NCBI GenBank assembly: GCA_001460835.1
Contig: CYKH01001400.1
Coordinates: 109,566 to 173,565 of the forward strand
DNA from: Bodo saltans
Taxonomy: Eukaryota > Euglenozoa > Kinetoplastea > Eubodonida > Bodonidae
Length of the DNA: 64,000 nucleotides
Direction of reading: 5' to 3'
Part shown: in pieces, positions 37,001 through 49,500 of the stretch
Layout: each line of letters begins with the position of its first letter
Position numbering within the stretch: the first letter of the stretch is position 1
Notes under the pieces: model-generated
Database searches by the model: none
What the model saw: the letters and a program-made list of their open reading frames with translations, nothing else
Told to the model about the DNA's origin: nothing
Position numbers and translations under genes: made by a program

Positions 37001-37651
37001 ATGGCAAAACCAAATCAAGATAATTCGTATAAACATTGGATGTTGGGGCTCCCTGCTGAAGGGCCGAAAATGGGGTCACCAGAAGCTGAAACTCTCCACT
37101 CCGCTGAAGCCTTCCTCGACAACATCCGCGCGGAGATTGACGACTTCGATCGTGTCAATGCGGAGGCGATGAAAGGGAGGTTATCTTCGTGGAAATTTTG
37201 GAAATCGGCGCCCTCACCTATGGAGGTCGGTGCAACGTCGTCTGTTGCGGCTGCGGTTGCCGCAGAGGTCGCGTCTTCACAGGGTAGCGGAATTGAACGA
37301 ACTTCTGCAAGTAGTCCACAGTCTGGGATGCGGCGGTCAACGGCACCGTTAACCAAATCACAGCAGTTGGCCGCATTTATGCGCCGCAAGCGTAACGTTG
37401 ACAGAGTTCCCATTCTCCAGCGTTGGTGGATTCCGTGGTGCTGCTTTGGTGCGTTATGTATCGTTTGGACTCCTGATACATGGAAGCTTCGCGGACTGCA
37501 TTTTGCCGATAGCAACTATGCAGCACTGCGCAGGTGGATTCACACGGAATACTGGCGTGCCACTATGAGTTCGGATGACTTCGCAACGTTGATGAAAGAA
37601 ATGGAAGCTGCCCGTCCTCGATCAGTGAAGAGCACAGACTGTCCGTTCTAG
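37001..37651 (+). CDS. Unknown protein with one membrane segment (216 aa)
   Basis: ATG 37001, 14 bases after the AG of the (TTG)n-adjacent acceptor, is preferred to an upstream GTG whose extension is poly-Val from the microsatellite. The C-terminal third holds a short hydrophobic segment (WWIPWCCFGALCIVWTP), flanked by basic residues. No family recognised. Possibly a mitochondrial or ER membrane component; no evidence for either. Confidence 0.6.
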   Translation: MAKPNQDNSYKHWMLGLPAEGPKMGSPEAETLHSAEAFLDNIRAEIDDFDRVNAEAMKGRLSSWKFWKSAPSPMEVGATSSVAAAVAAEVASSQGSGIERTSASSPQSGMRRSTAPLTKSQQLAAFMRRKRNVDRVPILQRWWIPWCCFGALCIVWTPDTWKLRGLHFADSNYAALRRWIHTEYWRATMSSDDFATLMKEMEAARPRSVKSTDCPF

Positions 37652-37802
37652 CCAATGATTGACGAGATGTTTGTTGATAGCTTTGAGTGAACCGTGCGTG
37701 CATACGTCATTCAATCGCACCATCAAAAAAAAACATGAACGACCCTCATTCACATTTGTCACAATAATTGCTATCGGCCCAGCGCTCACTTGAATTTCTT
37801 TT

Positions 37803-37822
37803 TCTCTCTCTCTCTCTCTCTC
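37803..37822 (+). repeat. (TC)10 microsatellite within a pyrimidine tract
   Basis: Ten TC units, extended by CT-rich sequence to about 37850, forming the strongest pyrimidine tract in the window, upstream of the DUF1115 gene. Confidence 0.9.
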
Positions 37823-37898
37823 ACGCCCTCATCTTCCTCTTTTTCCCCCTTTTGTGTTCGTTGCTACTTTAATCACAAGAGATGAAGAACATAACTGG

Positions 37899-38318
37899 AT
37901 GGCCACCAAACCCTCCTCACTTCCACGTGCCACTACCACTCACTTGGTCTCTGGGATCGCAATGCACCACATTTACTGTGACCGAAAGAAGAGTTACATT
38001 GTCGACCGAGCTCAAACGTTGAAACTAGGAGGCTTCTACGTGTTTGGGAAGCCCGGAAGGGTAGTGGTTGAAGGCGAGCGCGACGATGTATTGCGCTATG
38101 AGAGGGACCTTCGATGCCTCCGCTGGCAAAAAATTCAAGTTATGGGTCGGGTAGCGTGCAACGAGAGGCGATTGATTGTTGAGACAGCGCCAACTGACTC
38201 GTTCATGTTGATAGAATGCGAAAGTGAAGCCGATCTTTTTCGCAGATTGCTGGATGCTCAGCTTGATGAAATTGTGGCAACGTTAAAGCGACCGTTTGGT
38301 GCTCCTCGAACTTTGTAA
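37899..38318 (+). CDS. Stand-alone DUF1115 (RWDD2/Prp3 C-terminal-like) protein
   Basis: 139 residues from ATG 37899. The pattern HHIYCDRKKSYIVDRAQTL, KLGGFYVFGKPGRVVVEGE and LRCLRWQKIQVMG matches the DUF1115 domain found at the C-terminus of RWDD2 proteins and of splicing factor Prp3, where it contacts RNA. The usual N-terminal RWD domain is missing here. An out-of-frame ATG at 37882 opens a 46-codon frame overlapping the start; which start is used depends on the splice acceptor chosen among AGs at 37879, 37881 and 37887. Confidence 0.75.
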   Translation: MATKPSSLPRATTTHLVSGIAMHHIYCDRKKSYIVDRAQTLKLGGFYVFGKPGRVVVEGERDDVLRYERDLRCLRWQKIQVMGRVACNERRLIVETAPTDSFMLIECESEADLFRRLLDAQLDEIVATLKRPFGAPRTL

Positions 38319-38412
38319 ACTTCAGCATCTTTAAGGTGTGAAAATTTACACTGTGACCTCCATTTCTTTTGTATCTATTGTCCATTGTTTTTGTGTTTGT
38401 CTGCTGGAGAAC

Positions 38413-40125
38413 ATGGATCAATCTGAAAACGATGCTTCCCTGCCCTCCGCACCCGAGCACGACCATCACTCCATTCCATCCGACGGTCTGTACGATGACA
38501 CGTACGCCATGGGCGAAATGCTTCGCACTCTGAGTAGTGCATACTGCGACGAAGCCGATTACGATTATTGTGGTGATGCTCCTCGAGAGCATGCACCGGT
38601 TGAAGAAGAAGAAGACTTTGACGACCTTTTTCGCGACGAATGCGGAGACGAGGATGTCGATTTGTTTGAAAGAGTTCATTCGAGCAGCGAAGGTGACGCT
38701 TCAACTGCAGTGGAGACTTTCGATAGTGATAATGACGATGCCTCTGGTATCGCCGTCTTCGAAGAAGAAGCTGACTTTCTTTCTAGCACCTACGAAGGAT
38801 GTCGTTGGAACGATCGGCACAATTGTTTCTCCATTCAAGTCCTTCGTGGTGATACTCTTGAATTTGCTCTCGAACGGCGGAGAAAGAAGTCTTCAGGAGT
38901 TGTGATCAACATTCTACGGTTGCGTGGGTACCCCAACAGAGCTCCTGAAGTATGCATCGAGCCGTGGCACAACATTTTAACGAACGATGAAGTGCATCAG
39001 CTCTACGCGCACATTAACGCACATTGCAAAATGATGGAGGGTAATCCTTCATTGCTGATGTCTGTGGTTGCACTGGCCACAGATCTTTGTGATTCGATGA
39101 TCCGCGATGGTGGTGGCGCAGATTGTGCGCTCGGTACAGAGAATACGATGGAGTTGAAGTCCTTGGGACTCCACATCCGTGCCCAACATGAAACACTGTC
39201 TCCTACTCAATACGTTGGCAGCATTGGCGACTTAATCGGAAAACTTCCCAAGGGTGTTGATGTGATCAATGTGGAGAACATTCTTCGACCTGACCTTGCC
39301 GTCCGATTTGAACGGATGCAACGGTACTTTTACCAGAAATACGTTGCATCCCTTGAAAAACGGCAGGAAACGAGACATCTCCGCACACAGCAGCAGTACC
39401 TGAAGCTGGCGGATGTCCGCCCAGCATTCCACGGAACACGCATGGTGAATGTGGGAAAGATTGTTCGTTCAGGTCTTCTTGTCCCTGGCCAAGCGACTGG
39501 CATCAAGGTATCCACTGGGTCTCGTTATGGCTGTGGAATCTACTCAAGCCCGGACCCTCACCTTGCGCTGTGCTACGCAGGTGAAGGAGTAAGCGATATG
39601 AACTCCGTCAAACTCATGATCTGCGCGGTGCTGATGGGCAAGGAGTGCATCATTCCTGATGGCGAAGAGCCTTGGGGCGGCGGGTGCAAGGACGGATTCG
39701 ACAGTCACATCTCTCAAGATGGGAAGCAGTACATCGTGTTTCATGAAGCTCAAATCCTTCCGTGCTACGTCCTGCATTTGATGTTCCGCAAGCACGATGA
39801 AAGCGCTCCCGTTGGCTCACAGAATACGTCAACGATTGAGTTTGCAACACATGCGCGCGGAACAAAGTCCACTGCCATCCTTACCCAAATCGCAAAAAAG
39901 AACCTTCCTTTTGGGTTTGGTCCGAAGGGGTCTAACTTTGTTGTGGAAGAAATTGCACCGTACTCAGACGACGAAGAAGATTGGGGAGAATTTCAAACGC
40001 TTCGCCATGGCGGTGGTGTTGGACATGAAGAGTACCAACATGAAACGCTGCTGCCACCTCCGCCACCTCCAGCAGTCAAAGCGCCACGCAAAGCCCCGAT
40101 GAAGAATCCCAACCGCAAGACATAA
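38413..40125 (+). CDS. RWD-like/PARP-catalytic fusion protein (probable mono-ADP-ribosyltransferase)
   Basis: 570 residues, ATG 38413. The first 110 residues are very acidic. Residues about 115-235 (FLSSTYEGCRWN, LRLRGYPNRAPEVCIEPW) resemble an RWD/UBC-like fold. The PARP catalytic domain is about 325-470: AFHGTR (His), SRYGCGIYSSPD (Tyr), and QILPCYVL, where the catalytic Glu of poly-forming PARPs is replaced by Ile. H-Y-hydrophobic triads are typical of mono-ADP-ribosyltransferases. A Pro-rich, basic tail closes the protein. Target unknown. Confidence 0.8.
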   Translation: MDQSENDASLPSAPEHDHHSIPSDGLYDDTYAMGEMLRTLSSAYCDEADYDYCGDAPREHAPVEEEEDFDDLFRDECGDEDVDLFERVHSSSEGDASTAVETFDSDNDDASGIAVFEEEADFLSSTYEGCRWNDRHNCFSIQVLRGDTLEFALERRRKKSSGVVINILRLRGYPNRAPEVCIEPWHNILTNDEVHQLYAHINAHCKMMEGNPSLLMSVVALATDLCDSMIRDGGGADCALGTENTMELKSLGLHIRAQHETLSPTQYVGSIGDLIGKLPKGVDVINVENILRPDLAVRFERMQRYFYQKYVASLEKRQETRHLRTQQQYLKLADVRPAFHGTRMVNVGKIVRSGLLVPGQATGIKVSTGSRYGCGIYSSPDPHLALCYAGEGVSDMNSVKLMICAVLMGKECIIPDGEEPWGGGCKDGFDSHISQDGKQYIVFHEAQILPCYVLHLMFRKHDESAPVGSQNTSTIEFATHARGTKSTAILTQIAKKNLPFGFGPKGSNFVVEEIAPYSDDEEDWGEFQTLRHGGGVGHEEYQHETLLPPPPPPAVKAPRKAPMKNPNRKT

Positions 40126-40346
40126 AGTTGCCAACAACAAAACCACCAAACTCGCAAACATTGATTTGTGACAATTTTGAAACTGAGATGGAGGTGCCAT
40201 CCTTCGCACACATTTTTTTGTTGATTGTTGTGTTCTCATTTCAGCTTTGCACCATCATGGTTGACAATTAATGTTACAAACCGTTTTCTCTCGCAGTTAC
40301 TACCCGCCATATTGTCACACCTTGTCTATCAGAAATCGAAGCAGCC

Positions 40347-41908
40347 ATGTCATCCAAACGATCTCGCTCTCCCAGTGCAGAAATGTCTCCTACCAAAGCC
40401 CACCGACCAGATAAGATGCGCATTAACGTGTTTCTGTTTCGTCGCGACCTTCGCGTTGCCGATAACACCGCGCTTATCCACCTCGCCAAGCAGCATCCAC
40501 AAACGCCTATTCTCCCTGCATTCTTTTTCAATCCAATGCAAATCGACCCAAAGCAGAACCCGTACTATGGTGCACCATGTGTTCGATTTATGTTTGAGTC
40601 GTTAAAAGATCTCAACCTTCAGCTTGATGATCGACTAGTGCTACTTCATGGGTCTGACGAAGAATGTTTCAAGACACTTCAGAAGAAATTTGACATTGAG
40701 AACATATCGTTCAATCGCGATTACACTCCGTTTGCACAACTTCGCGATGCAGCACTTGATGAATGGTGCAAGGTCAACCATGTGCAAGTGTGCTCCAGTG
40801 TGCAAGCAAGCCTCTGGGATTACAGTTTACTTCCTCTCGACTGCGTTAAATCTGGGGCAGAGAAACCCTATGCGATGTTCACTCCATACTACAACAAAGT
40901 GATGGCAGCCCACCTTCATCAAGTGCCATCGCCAGCATCCGAATCTGATACCACAGCGGTGAAAAAACTTCTTATTAGCGCGAAAATCAAGTCAACGCTT
41001 TTCGACCGAGTCGCTGAGTCCCTCATCGATTCACTTCCAACCAACCCCGACTCCCCTGTTCAAGGTGGTCGAACGAACGCATTGTGGAGACTTGAGCATG
41101 TTCTTCCGGATATGAAACAATACGAGACACAACGCAACTTCCTATCGCCGCAACGTACTAGCCTTCTGAGCCCTTTCATGAAGTTTGGTTGTGTTTCTGT
41201 GAGGGAAGTTTACGCAGCTGCAGCCGCAGCTTACGGTGCGAAATCCTGCTTCGTGAAAGAATTGTTCTGGCGAGAGTTCTACGCAATGCTCCTTTTCAAC
41301 AATCCATCGTTGTGTGCAGGTCAACTCTCTCCACTTTCCAAGAAAGTGAAAGCTGAGGGTAACATGCCGTTTCAAGAAAAGTTTGCTCCCTTCCGTTGGA
41401 AATGGCCAGAAACGACACAACATTGGGTGGCATTCCAACAAGGGAAAACTGGCGTGCCACTTGTGGATGCCGCCGTGCGGTGCCTCAACGCAACAGGATG
41501 GTGCCACAATCGCAATCGGATGGTCATTGGAAGCTTCGCCACCAAAGTTTTATTCGTTGACTGGCGCATCTGCGAACAGTGGTTCGCGACGAAAGCTGTC
41601 GACTATGATGTGGCAAGCAACAGCGGAGGTTGGCAGTGGTGCTCTGGACAGGGAGCAGACGCAATGCCGTACTTCCGAACCTTCAACCCATTCCAGCAAG
41701 CAAAGAAATTTGACGAATCGTGCGACTTCATCAAGAAATGGGTCCCAGAGCTCAAGGAGGTGGACAAGAAAGTGATTATTGCGTGGAATGAGAAAGGCAC
41801 CACGACCTTGTCGAAAACCACTGGGTACCCGCTACCCATTGTCGATGTGAGAGAGTCGACGAAGCGCGTCATTGCTGAGTACGGCATCATAACTAGCGTA
41901 ACAACTCA
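40347..41908 (+). CDS. Class I CPD photolyase / cryptochrome-family protein, 3' end in gap
   Basis: Repairs UV-induced cyclobutane pyrimidine dimers using FAD and light. 520 residues visible from ATG 40347. The N-terminal photolyase domain starts VFLFRRDLRVADNTAL; the FAD domain has GRTNALWRL, ELFWREFYAMLL, GWCHNRNRMV, and SNSGGWQWCSGQGADAMPYFRTFNP. These are characteristic of class I enzymes. A short basic Ser-rich start may be a nuclear signal. The frame is still open at the 300-N gap, about where family members end, so only a few residues are likely missing. Presence fits a light-exposed free-living organism. Confidence 0.92.
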
Positions 41909-42208
41909 NNNNNNNNNNNNNNNNNNNNNNNNNNNNNNNNNNNNNNNNNNNNNNNNNNNNNNNNNNNNNNNNNNNNNNNNNNNNNNNNNNNNNNNNNNNN
42001 NNNNNNNNNNNNNNNNNNNNNNNNNNNNNNNNNNNNNNNNNNNNNNNNNNNNNNNNNNNNNNNNNNNNNNNNNNNNNNNNNNNNNNNNNNNNNNNNNNNN
42101 NNNNNNNNNNNNNNNNNNNNNNNNNNNNNNNNNNNNNNNNNNNNNNNNNNNNNNNNNNNNNNNNNNNNNNNNNNNNNNNNNNNNNNNNNNNNNNNNNNNN
42201 NNNNNNNN
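41909..42208. other. Assembly gap (300 N)
   Basis: Exactly 300 N, a placeholder; it hides the photolyase stop codon and the upstream region of the next gene. Confidence 0.99.
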
Positions 42209-42238
42209 GTTTCTGTACTTTATTGGTGCCAGAACGAC

Positions 42239-43261
42239 ATGTACGTGCAGTTGCTCGTCGGTGGTCAACGGTTTCTTTACGACGTTGGCAACCTTGTAGA
42301 GCTTAAAACGCACGCCTTGGAGCACCTGCGAACTCTCTTCCCAGCAGCTGTGGACATGCAAATCCTTTATCGTGTCCCAGTTGCAACACACGGCGACGCA
42401 ACAGTTGTCCATGTGAACTCTGAGTCTGATTTTCAAGTTGGGCTTCAAGTATGGAATGACAGTATCAGGCCTCTGCAACTAGCGCGGCAAGAGCCTCTCT
42501 TAGCTGCTTTTGAGGCACTTGCTTCGTCCGGAGCGCCTCAAACGGTAATATCACCGCTCCCTCCTGCCACAGGATCGGGAGCCCCATCGTCATTCGTGAC
42601 GCCGAAGAAGAAATCAACTCGCGCTCCTGCCCCGGACAATTCCACTGCTGATGTGTCTTCGATTCTGCCTAGCACCCCTCAGCAAGTGCAGCAACAACCC
42701 ACCGCTATTGGCACAGATTGGTATCACTCGCGCGAGAAGGCGTCCAATCTTTTATCGTCGTTTGCTCCTGAATCCCCAACCGACCCACCAACAATTCGCA
42801 TCACGCTGCGTGCGGGTCAGGCATCCTCGCGTATTCGCTTGCATCCGTACAACCGCCCTGATGTCAACGACCTTCGACAAATGGTACAGTCAGAGCTCCT
42901 ACGCCGCCTCACATCAGCAGAGCAGGAGCAAATTCTCTCAGGCATGTCTAATTCGACAGTCAAGTTTCTGATGTATGTGAATACACCTGCTGCGCCAGTG
43001 GATATTGATGTGGAAGACAACACAGACGTGACGTTTGTGTGCGATGAGATTAAGAAGTACGGCAACGATTACAGCGTACAACTTATGTGTGAATGGGTGG
43101 ACGCCACTGAAGTTCCGTGCGCCCGAGAAGATGTGCGATTGGTAGAAACGGATCTCGTTGAAGTGGTCCTGCCACCAAGAAGTGCACTCACGTTTAATCT
43201 GGCTCACACACCGAAGAGGGAGCATCACGAAGTGAAAGGGATTGACATGGGCGAGGAGTAG
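42239..43261 (+). CDS. Protein with PB1-like/ubiquitin-like folds, function unknown
   Basis: 340 residues from ATG 42239; the frame is open upstream into the gap, so the start is not certain, though a CCAG just before it could be a splice acceptor. Residues 2-85 (VQLLVGGQRFLYDV, LEHLRTLFP, VNSESDFQVGLQVW) and about 180-290 (IRITLRAGQ, LRQMVQSELLRRL) have the strand-strand-helix pattern of PB1 or other ubiquitin-like folds, separated by a disordered Ser/Pro linker. PB1 domains mediate protein pairing. The assignment is tentative. Confidence 0.5.
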   Translation: MYVQLLVGGQRFLYDVGNLVELKTHALEHLRTLFPAAVDMQILYRVPVATHGDATVVHVNSESDFQVGLQVWNDSIRPLQLARQEPLLAAFEALASSGAPQTVISPLPPATGSGAPSSFVTPKKKSTRAPAPDNSTADVSSILPSTPQQVQQQPTAIGTDWYHSREKASNLLSSFAPESPTDPPTIRITLRAGQASSRIRLHPYNRPDVNDLRQMVQSELLRRLTSAEQEQILSGMSNSTVKFLMYVNTPAAPVDIDVEDNTDVTFVCDEIKKYGNDYSVQLMCEWVDATEVPCAREDVRLVETDLVEVVLPPRSALTFNLAHTPKREHHEVKGIDMGEE

Positions 43262-43532
43262 ACCTCCCTCCTTCGAGTAAATTTACTACCTTTTCTTCTT
43301 TTTTCGGCTCTGTACAAAACACGAAAAATATATATGCATGCACCACAACCATTTGCTAAGGTTTTGTCTCAACCTGTTGCGTTTGTTGTGTCTACTAATG
43401 TGAATCAGCGGTTCGCTGAGCGTGCGATATAAGGTAGCAGCAGGAGCATACAATAGAGTACCCATATTTTAGTTAGTGTTTGCAAGTTAGGAGCTTTGAC
43501 TGCAACAGTCAAACGTCAATACAGTTCGCAAA

Positions 43533-46500
43533 ATGTTTTTTGCAATGATTAGACTGTTCCTTATGACATTGTGCGGATGCTCGATGTTTTTCGCATTCGT
43601 ACAGGCGCAAGGAACCCTTAGTAGCATCAACGGATTCACTTCACCATACGTATTTGGAGAGTTTCTTTCCCTTCCTCATGCGGTGACGACATTCGCCTGC
43701 GCGGCGACTGGGACGGATTGTTTGCTGTCTGTGCAGCCTGCGGGCCAGTGCGCTTTTAACGCACTGACCCTACCAAGCTACACAGTTCCAGATGGCAGCA
43801 CCGCCACGTTCAACATGACAAAGGCCAATGCTGTAGTTGGGAGCTTATATGAATTATGTCTCCATCCCAACGTAGCATCCACCGTATGCGTAGGTTCATC
43901 GATGTATTACATTCTAATGCCGAACGTGTCGTCTGTTGCAAACCTTCCACCATTGAAGGCGGCTTCTGGATATCAACGACCGTATATTGTTGCCCCATTC
44001 CAACAGCAAGGTGCACTGCCCGTTGCACGGATGTCAGGGTTTCAACTCAACGTGACCATCCCTGCACTTTCACCATCCATTTTCCCATCTGCCGCAACAG
44101 TCTACTTTGCCTTGTTGCCGAGCTGTGACTTCAACGTTACCACGGCCCAATACCTCTCTCGTAACGTCACCGTATCATTGCCCGCTCGTGCTGCACCGAT
44201 ACGTTCTGCCACCGGCTCCTCCTACACCGTCACCTTTGCCTACAGCCACCTGTTCCACTTATGGAACATGGTGAGCCGTAATATTGGCACGACTGCCCCT
44301 TACATCCTTGGGGGCGTCCTTGAGGGTAGAATCTGTGCGAATGTTGCACAATATCGCGTGAACTCAACGTCTAACCTTTCAATGAATACGAGTGCTAGCA
44401 GTACGTCGTTTCCGTTTGATCTGGGTGTGTCGGTGCGGTTGGCAACGAACTTCCGCGTCAACGGTGCTCGTGTCTATCGTGAGGAGGACACCACCAGCTC
44501 TGGAGCTTCAGGGTCCACCACCACACTTCGACTCGTAGCAGGAGCGGGGGGTGGTATTTCAACATTGCTTTTCGACGGTATTGCCATCAGCAGCCCACCA
44601 ACGCTTGCAAGCCTATCCTCTGCTGTTGCTGCCGACCAAGCCGCTGGTATTGCAGTGAATCTATCAGCGTCGTTTGATATTCGTGATTCGTCATATCCAT
44701 GCGATCGCTACACGACGGCGGATTTAAGTAGAATGACCCCGCCCTCTTCGAACGCGCGTTTTGCATATCTATTCGCCACCGGGTCATGGAACGTCACCAC
44801 ATCACTTGTTAGTTGGACGACGCTGATCAATCGCACATTTCCTGGGAATAGCATCACAACATCAAGCGGAATAGGCGGTGCAACGGGGCTCTTGTGTTTG
44901 TATGTGTTCAACGTTCCACTACTCTCGCTGCATGTTGGTGGCGGTGTTTACTCCATTGCCATCGAAGGACCGTCGTCAGTGTTGACAATGAACAACGCGT
45001 ATCTCAGTGCTGCCCAAGGGGGATCTCTAGCAACTGCAGCAACCCTTTCTGCCACCTCTGTTCTGAACAACGTTGACAGCGATGTTAGTTTTAACTTCTC
45101 TGCGATTGCACCAAGCATTTCAATGCTCAGATTCACGGCATCAACAGGGTCGTGCTCAGGTGTGTCATCGCAGAACACGCCCTTCTCCATTCAAACCACT
45201 TCTACTCGCTACCTGACGGCACCCTCATCAAGTTGGTTTGCAGGATCGGGACTTCGGCGGCTATGCGTTGCCCTTGTTCTTAATACGTCGGACACGCTTC
45301 CTTATTACTTCCAAGACTTGGCAATTCCAACCGTTTTCATCGTCACAGCGTTTTCGCGCATCGCAGAAACGTTTGTAAGTGGTAGTCTTCCTGATGAGCG
45401 TTTTTTCATTCCACTCAACGCAGCTACTTATTCGCTTCCACTTTTGGGTTTCATAGCAAACAACTCTCCTTATTCATCGGGCCAGATTTCGCTCACATTT
45501 TCGACAACCCCTGCAGGCTGTTTGGGCGCCACAATGGCGAGCTCTAGCATCACCACCCTCACTGCATTTGGCTCGGGCGCAACCTTCGGTATCGCTGCTG
45601 CGCTTACGCCGCAATTGTCGTTGCTAGCCACTCGGTTCCCACAAGGAACGTTTTCATCAAACGATAAAGCCACGTTGTGCATAGGCGATACCACAACCAT
45701 CTCATACCCCTCCTCCCCCATGCCGCTCCTCACAAGCAACGTGTACGCATCATTTTACACCATTCAAATCGCCACTCAATCTGTCAGTGCTCAAGCATCA
45801 ACGCTAGTGATGCAAGGGACAGGGCTGCCCACCATTGTGTTGTACGTCCATCCTACTCTTGGCCTCAGCATCCCGGTGACGCTACTGGTGAGAACTGGAA
45901 CGTCGTCTTTGCTCTGGACTCTTGCATCAGTGCTTGGTGTTGTACGGTTGAGTGCGACAGGATCGACTGGGTGCACGTCAGCTCAAGGTGCGTTGACACC
46001 GTTGTCCCTTGTTACGCAATGGAGTAGCGTTGATGCCTCTGATGTGGTTCGTGTTACTGGAGCAGCGCTGGAACAAAACGCGACACGGGCTGCTGCCTCG
46101 ACAGGTGTTCACTATGTTTGCTTCCACAGTTTGCACGCGTCCATTTTTCAAGAACAGGATGACGTCCTCTACTCCCGAACGTCATTCCCCGTCGGCATTG
46201 TGAGCTTTTCCAGCGTCAACGGCCTCAATGTGAACAACGGACCAAACACCACCATCGTCGGAGTGATCCAGTATGTTTCATTCGTGTGGGTCGTCACGGG
46301 CAGTGGGTTTAGCTCCGCTGGACTTATTCAAATGATTGTAGGAGGTGTCATTGCGTCAACACCGCTAACGGTGGTCAACGATACGTACGCGCTGTTTACC
46401 TTCAGCCCCCAGAGCGCAGGCACTCAGTCAGTCAATGTGACGCTTGGCACGACACTTTCGTACTTGGCGTATCCACTGATCACAATCGACGTGGTAGGCG

Positions 46501-49500
46501 TTGCTGCTGTGGGTAGGTTTGGCACCACCTACACTGCTATGCTTGCAGGGAGTTCCAGCTTGCACTTTATCAATCTGACATCGACTGTAAGTGTTTTACC
46601 CTCTGTGTGTCTGGCGTCGGCTGTTGCGACATCCTCACAAGCGTGCACGTGCATTGCTGGTGTCAACACGACCATGACAACTACCACAAGCCTCTGGATA
46701 GATTTGACCGCCACCAATCCATCGGCCGTAGTGGGATCATTCCCGATCTGTTTTCAATACAATAGTGTTCTCCACTTCGCGACGGGATACAGTGTCGTTG
46801 TGGTGCCGCAGCTTTCATCCTTAGGTGGGACTGCGGCATCCAGCGGTAGTGATCAAAGCATCAGCTTCGTGCGTGGAACATCCCCCGATCTTGTGGCAAC
46901 CTTCGACGTCAACATCCCAACTGCCGCGCAAAACCTTCGGCTGATCATGTATGACGTGGATAACACGATTGACCTTGGTGGTAGTGGAGTATGCAGCTCA
47001 TTGAGCCACCATAGTGCCCTCACGATGAACACGTCTAACGTGATCGTTGTCGATCTCAGTGGAGGGATAGGGACAACAACCAGCACTGCTCATGTGCCTC
47101 TGTTGATGACGTCCAACAACCAAACAGGTGGGCGACGACTGTGTAGCACCCTTGTCCTCGCGTCACGTTTCGCCACGCTGGGAGAACCTGTAACATCATT
47201 CATTCTAGACTTTGATCTGGTGGTGGTTCTCGGCACACTTACGGTGAACGGAATTGCTTTGAACAGCGGAACCAATGTGACCACTCCTATCCTTGCTCAA
47301 GCAAATACGACGCTAGTCGCCGCGTTGCCCAGTTTCGTGGCCGCCTCATCGTTCCTTCAGTTCGGAATTGCCAGCACCAGCTGTGCCGATCTACCAACCA
47401 ACATTGCGAACACGACCAGCAATCAGACCACAGCCATCACAAATTTGACATTATCGTATCCAAGCGGCGGTGGATCGGTTGCCAACATTACAATCCCCGC
47501 TGGACTTCGATCAGCAACGTCAGATTTATTATTCTGCGCTCGGTGGCTAGAGACTGCATCGTACACCTTTACAGGAGTTTTCTTCTCTGTGCTGTACCTC
47601 TCTGCTTTTGATGGCCAACTTATCGCAGTGAACTCCACATCTCAGCGCCTGTCGATGACAGCTGGGAGTGCAGTGATGCGGAATGCAACAAGACTCATTA
47701 CCGTGGAGGGTGAGCGCGTCAACGCAGCATGTCTGCGTGTCGTTCTTCTCCCATCCCGCGCAGACTCCTGCACAGAAACAAACCACGTGGTCTTCCAAGG
47801 CTCGATCGCACAGACCACACAGCAATTCAGCGTTTCTTCTGCAACTTCCAGTGACTATGTTGCCATGTGCATGATGGTCTACCGCTCCTGCACCACTCGT
47901 ACCTACCCAGCAATGCTCATGGTGGACGCTCCCCTTAGCATCTTGGCGTTCGAATCATTCGATATTGACTCCACTACACTTACCAACCTCAATCAACAGC
48001 AGTCTGAGCTGATGGCAATCGTAGACATTCCGATGACCAACACTCTTTATGGACTGATCTCGTACTCGCTCTCGAACGTCGCCACGCTTCCTTTCATCGA
48101 ACTACTAGCCCAACCTTCAACTGACTCGTCGTGCCTTCTTTCCCAGACAACATATCGTTTCAAATTGGAAGAGGTCCTCGATGGAGGAGGACTCACTACT
48201 CTTGGAATCGTATCGAACATTCCCACTGCTCCGACCGTGACCACATTCACGGTGTGCATTCTAAGGAACGTCTCAGCAACAGATCAGAGATATTTCAGTC
48301 TAGGTATGACACTGCTCGTGTCGTCCCTTACAGTCGGTGGATCAACCCTCGGCCTCGGCAACAGTGTCTCGTTGACAGTCAACAAAGCACCCGAGCTTGT
48401 CGTCACTGGCAGCAACTTGAATTTGATGCTTTTGTACTTAGCATTGACGGACACTGGTAGTTGCTCGAGTGCTGCCCTCAGTGGCACGAACGGTGTTGGC
48501 ATTTCAAGGATCCCATCCATCGTTGTCAGTTGCTCCAGCAGCAAGGGCTCCGTGACGTTCACTGCTGCAACGAATCAAACGAGCGCCCCACTGGCAATGT
48601 GTATTGCGGGTGTTCCAAGCTCCAGTGGAAAAGCAACCGCCCTCAGTCTCACATTCTACCCTGCGAACTTAAGCGTCACCGTGACACAAGCTCTGAGTCT
48701 TACCATCGTGACAGAGCCAAGCGCCGTGGCGAGCTCTGATGGGTCTCTCTCTACGCAGCCAGTACTTGGTGTGGAAGGGCCTGATGATCAGTTGATTCAA
48801 AATGTGCCAAGCGGTATTATTATCACCGCATCGTGGGTTGCCGTGAGTCCGTACGTTGCGGTGGAGAGTATTTGCGATTTGTGCAAAATTACCACCGATG
48901 GCGAAGCCTTCATGTTGTCAGCAACAACCTCGGCATCGCTGTTCTCGAACGCAAAGTTCGGTGTTCAGTACGTCCTAAACTACACGTCTGACCGTGCCGA
49001 CATCAACAGCGTTGTCACGACGACAGTGAAGCGAGGACTTTGTCCTGTCACACAATTTGGCTCGCTGTACTCTACCTCGTGCGAAGATTGCCTCTCCTCG
49101 GCGTATTGCACTGGTGACGTAGATTACACGATGCGCTCCAGCTACTGGCGTGCAAATAACAAGACAAATTACATTTACGATTGCAGCCCCCCGTACGGAT
49201 CGTCGCAGTGCATTGGAAATACTTCCACTGGAACATGCACAGAGGGCCACAACGGACCCCGGTGCACAATCTGCGACCCCGGCTATGGCAAGTCCGTAGA
49301 TGTTTGTGTCCTTTGCGCGAGCTTCAATGAAGCGCTAGTGACTGTTGTGTTCCTTGCCCTTGCGTACATTGTGTTGGTCATCTTTGCAACGTTTTCAAGT
49401 GTGAACGGCATGGATGACAAAAGGGATACGAAGCACCTTCCTATTCTCATCAAGCTCCTTGCAACGCATCTAGCAATGGCATCCACCGTTGGGGAGTTCA

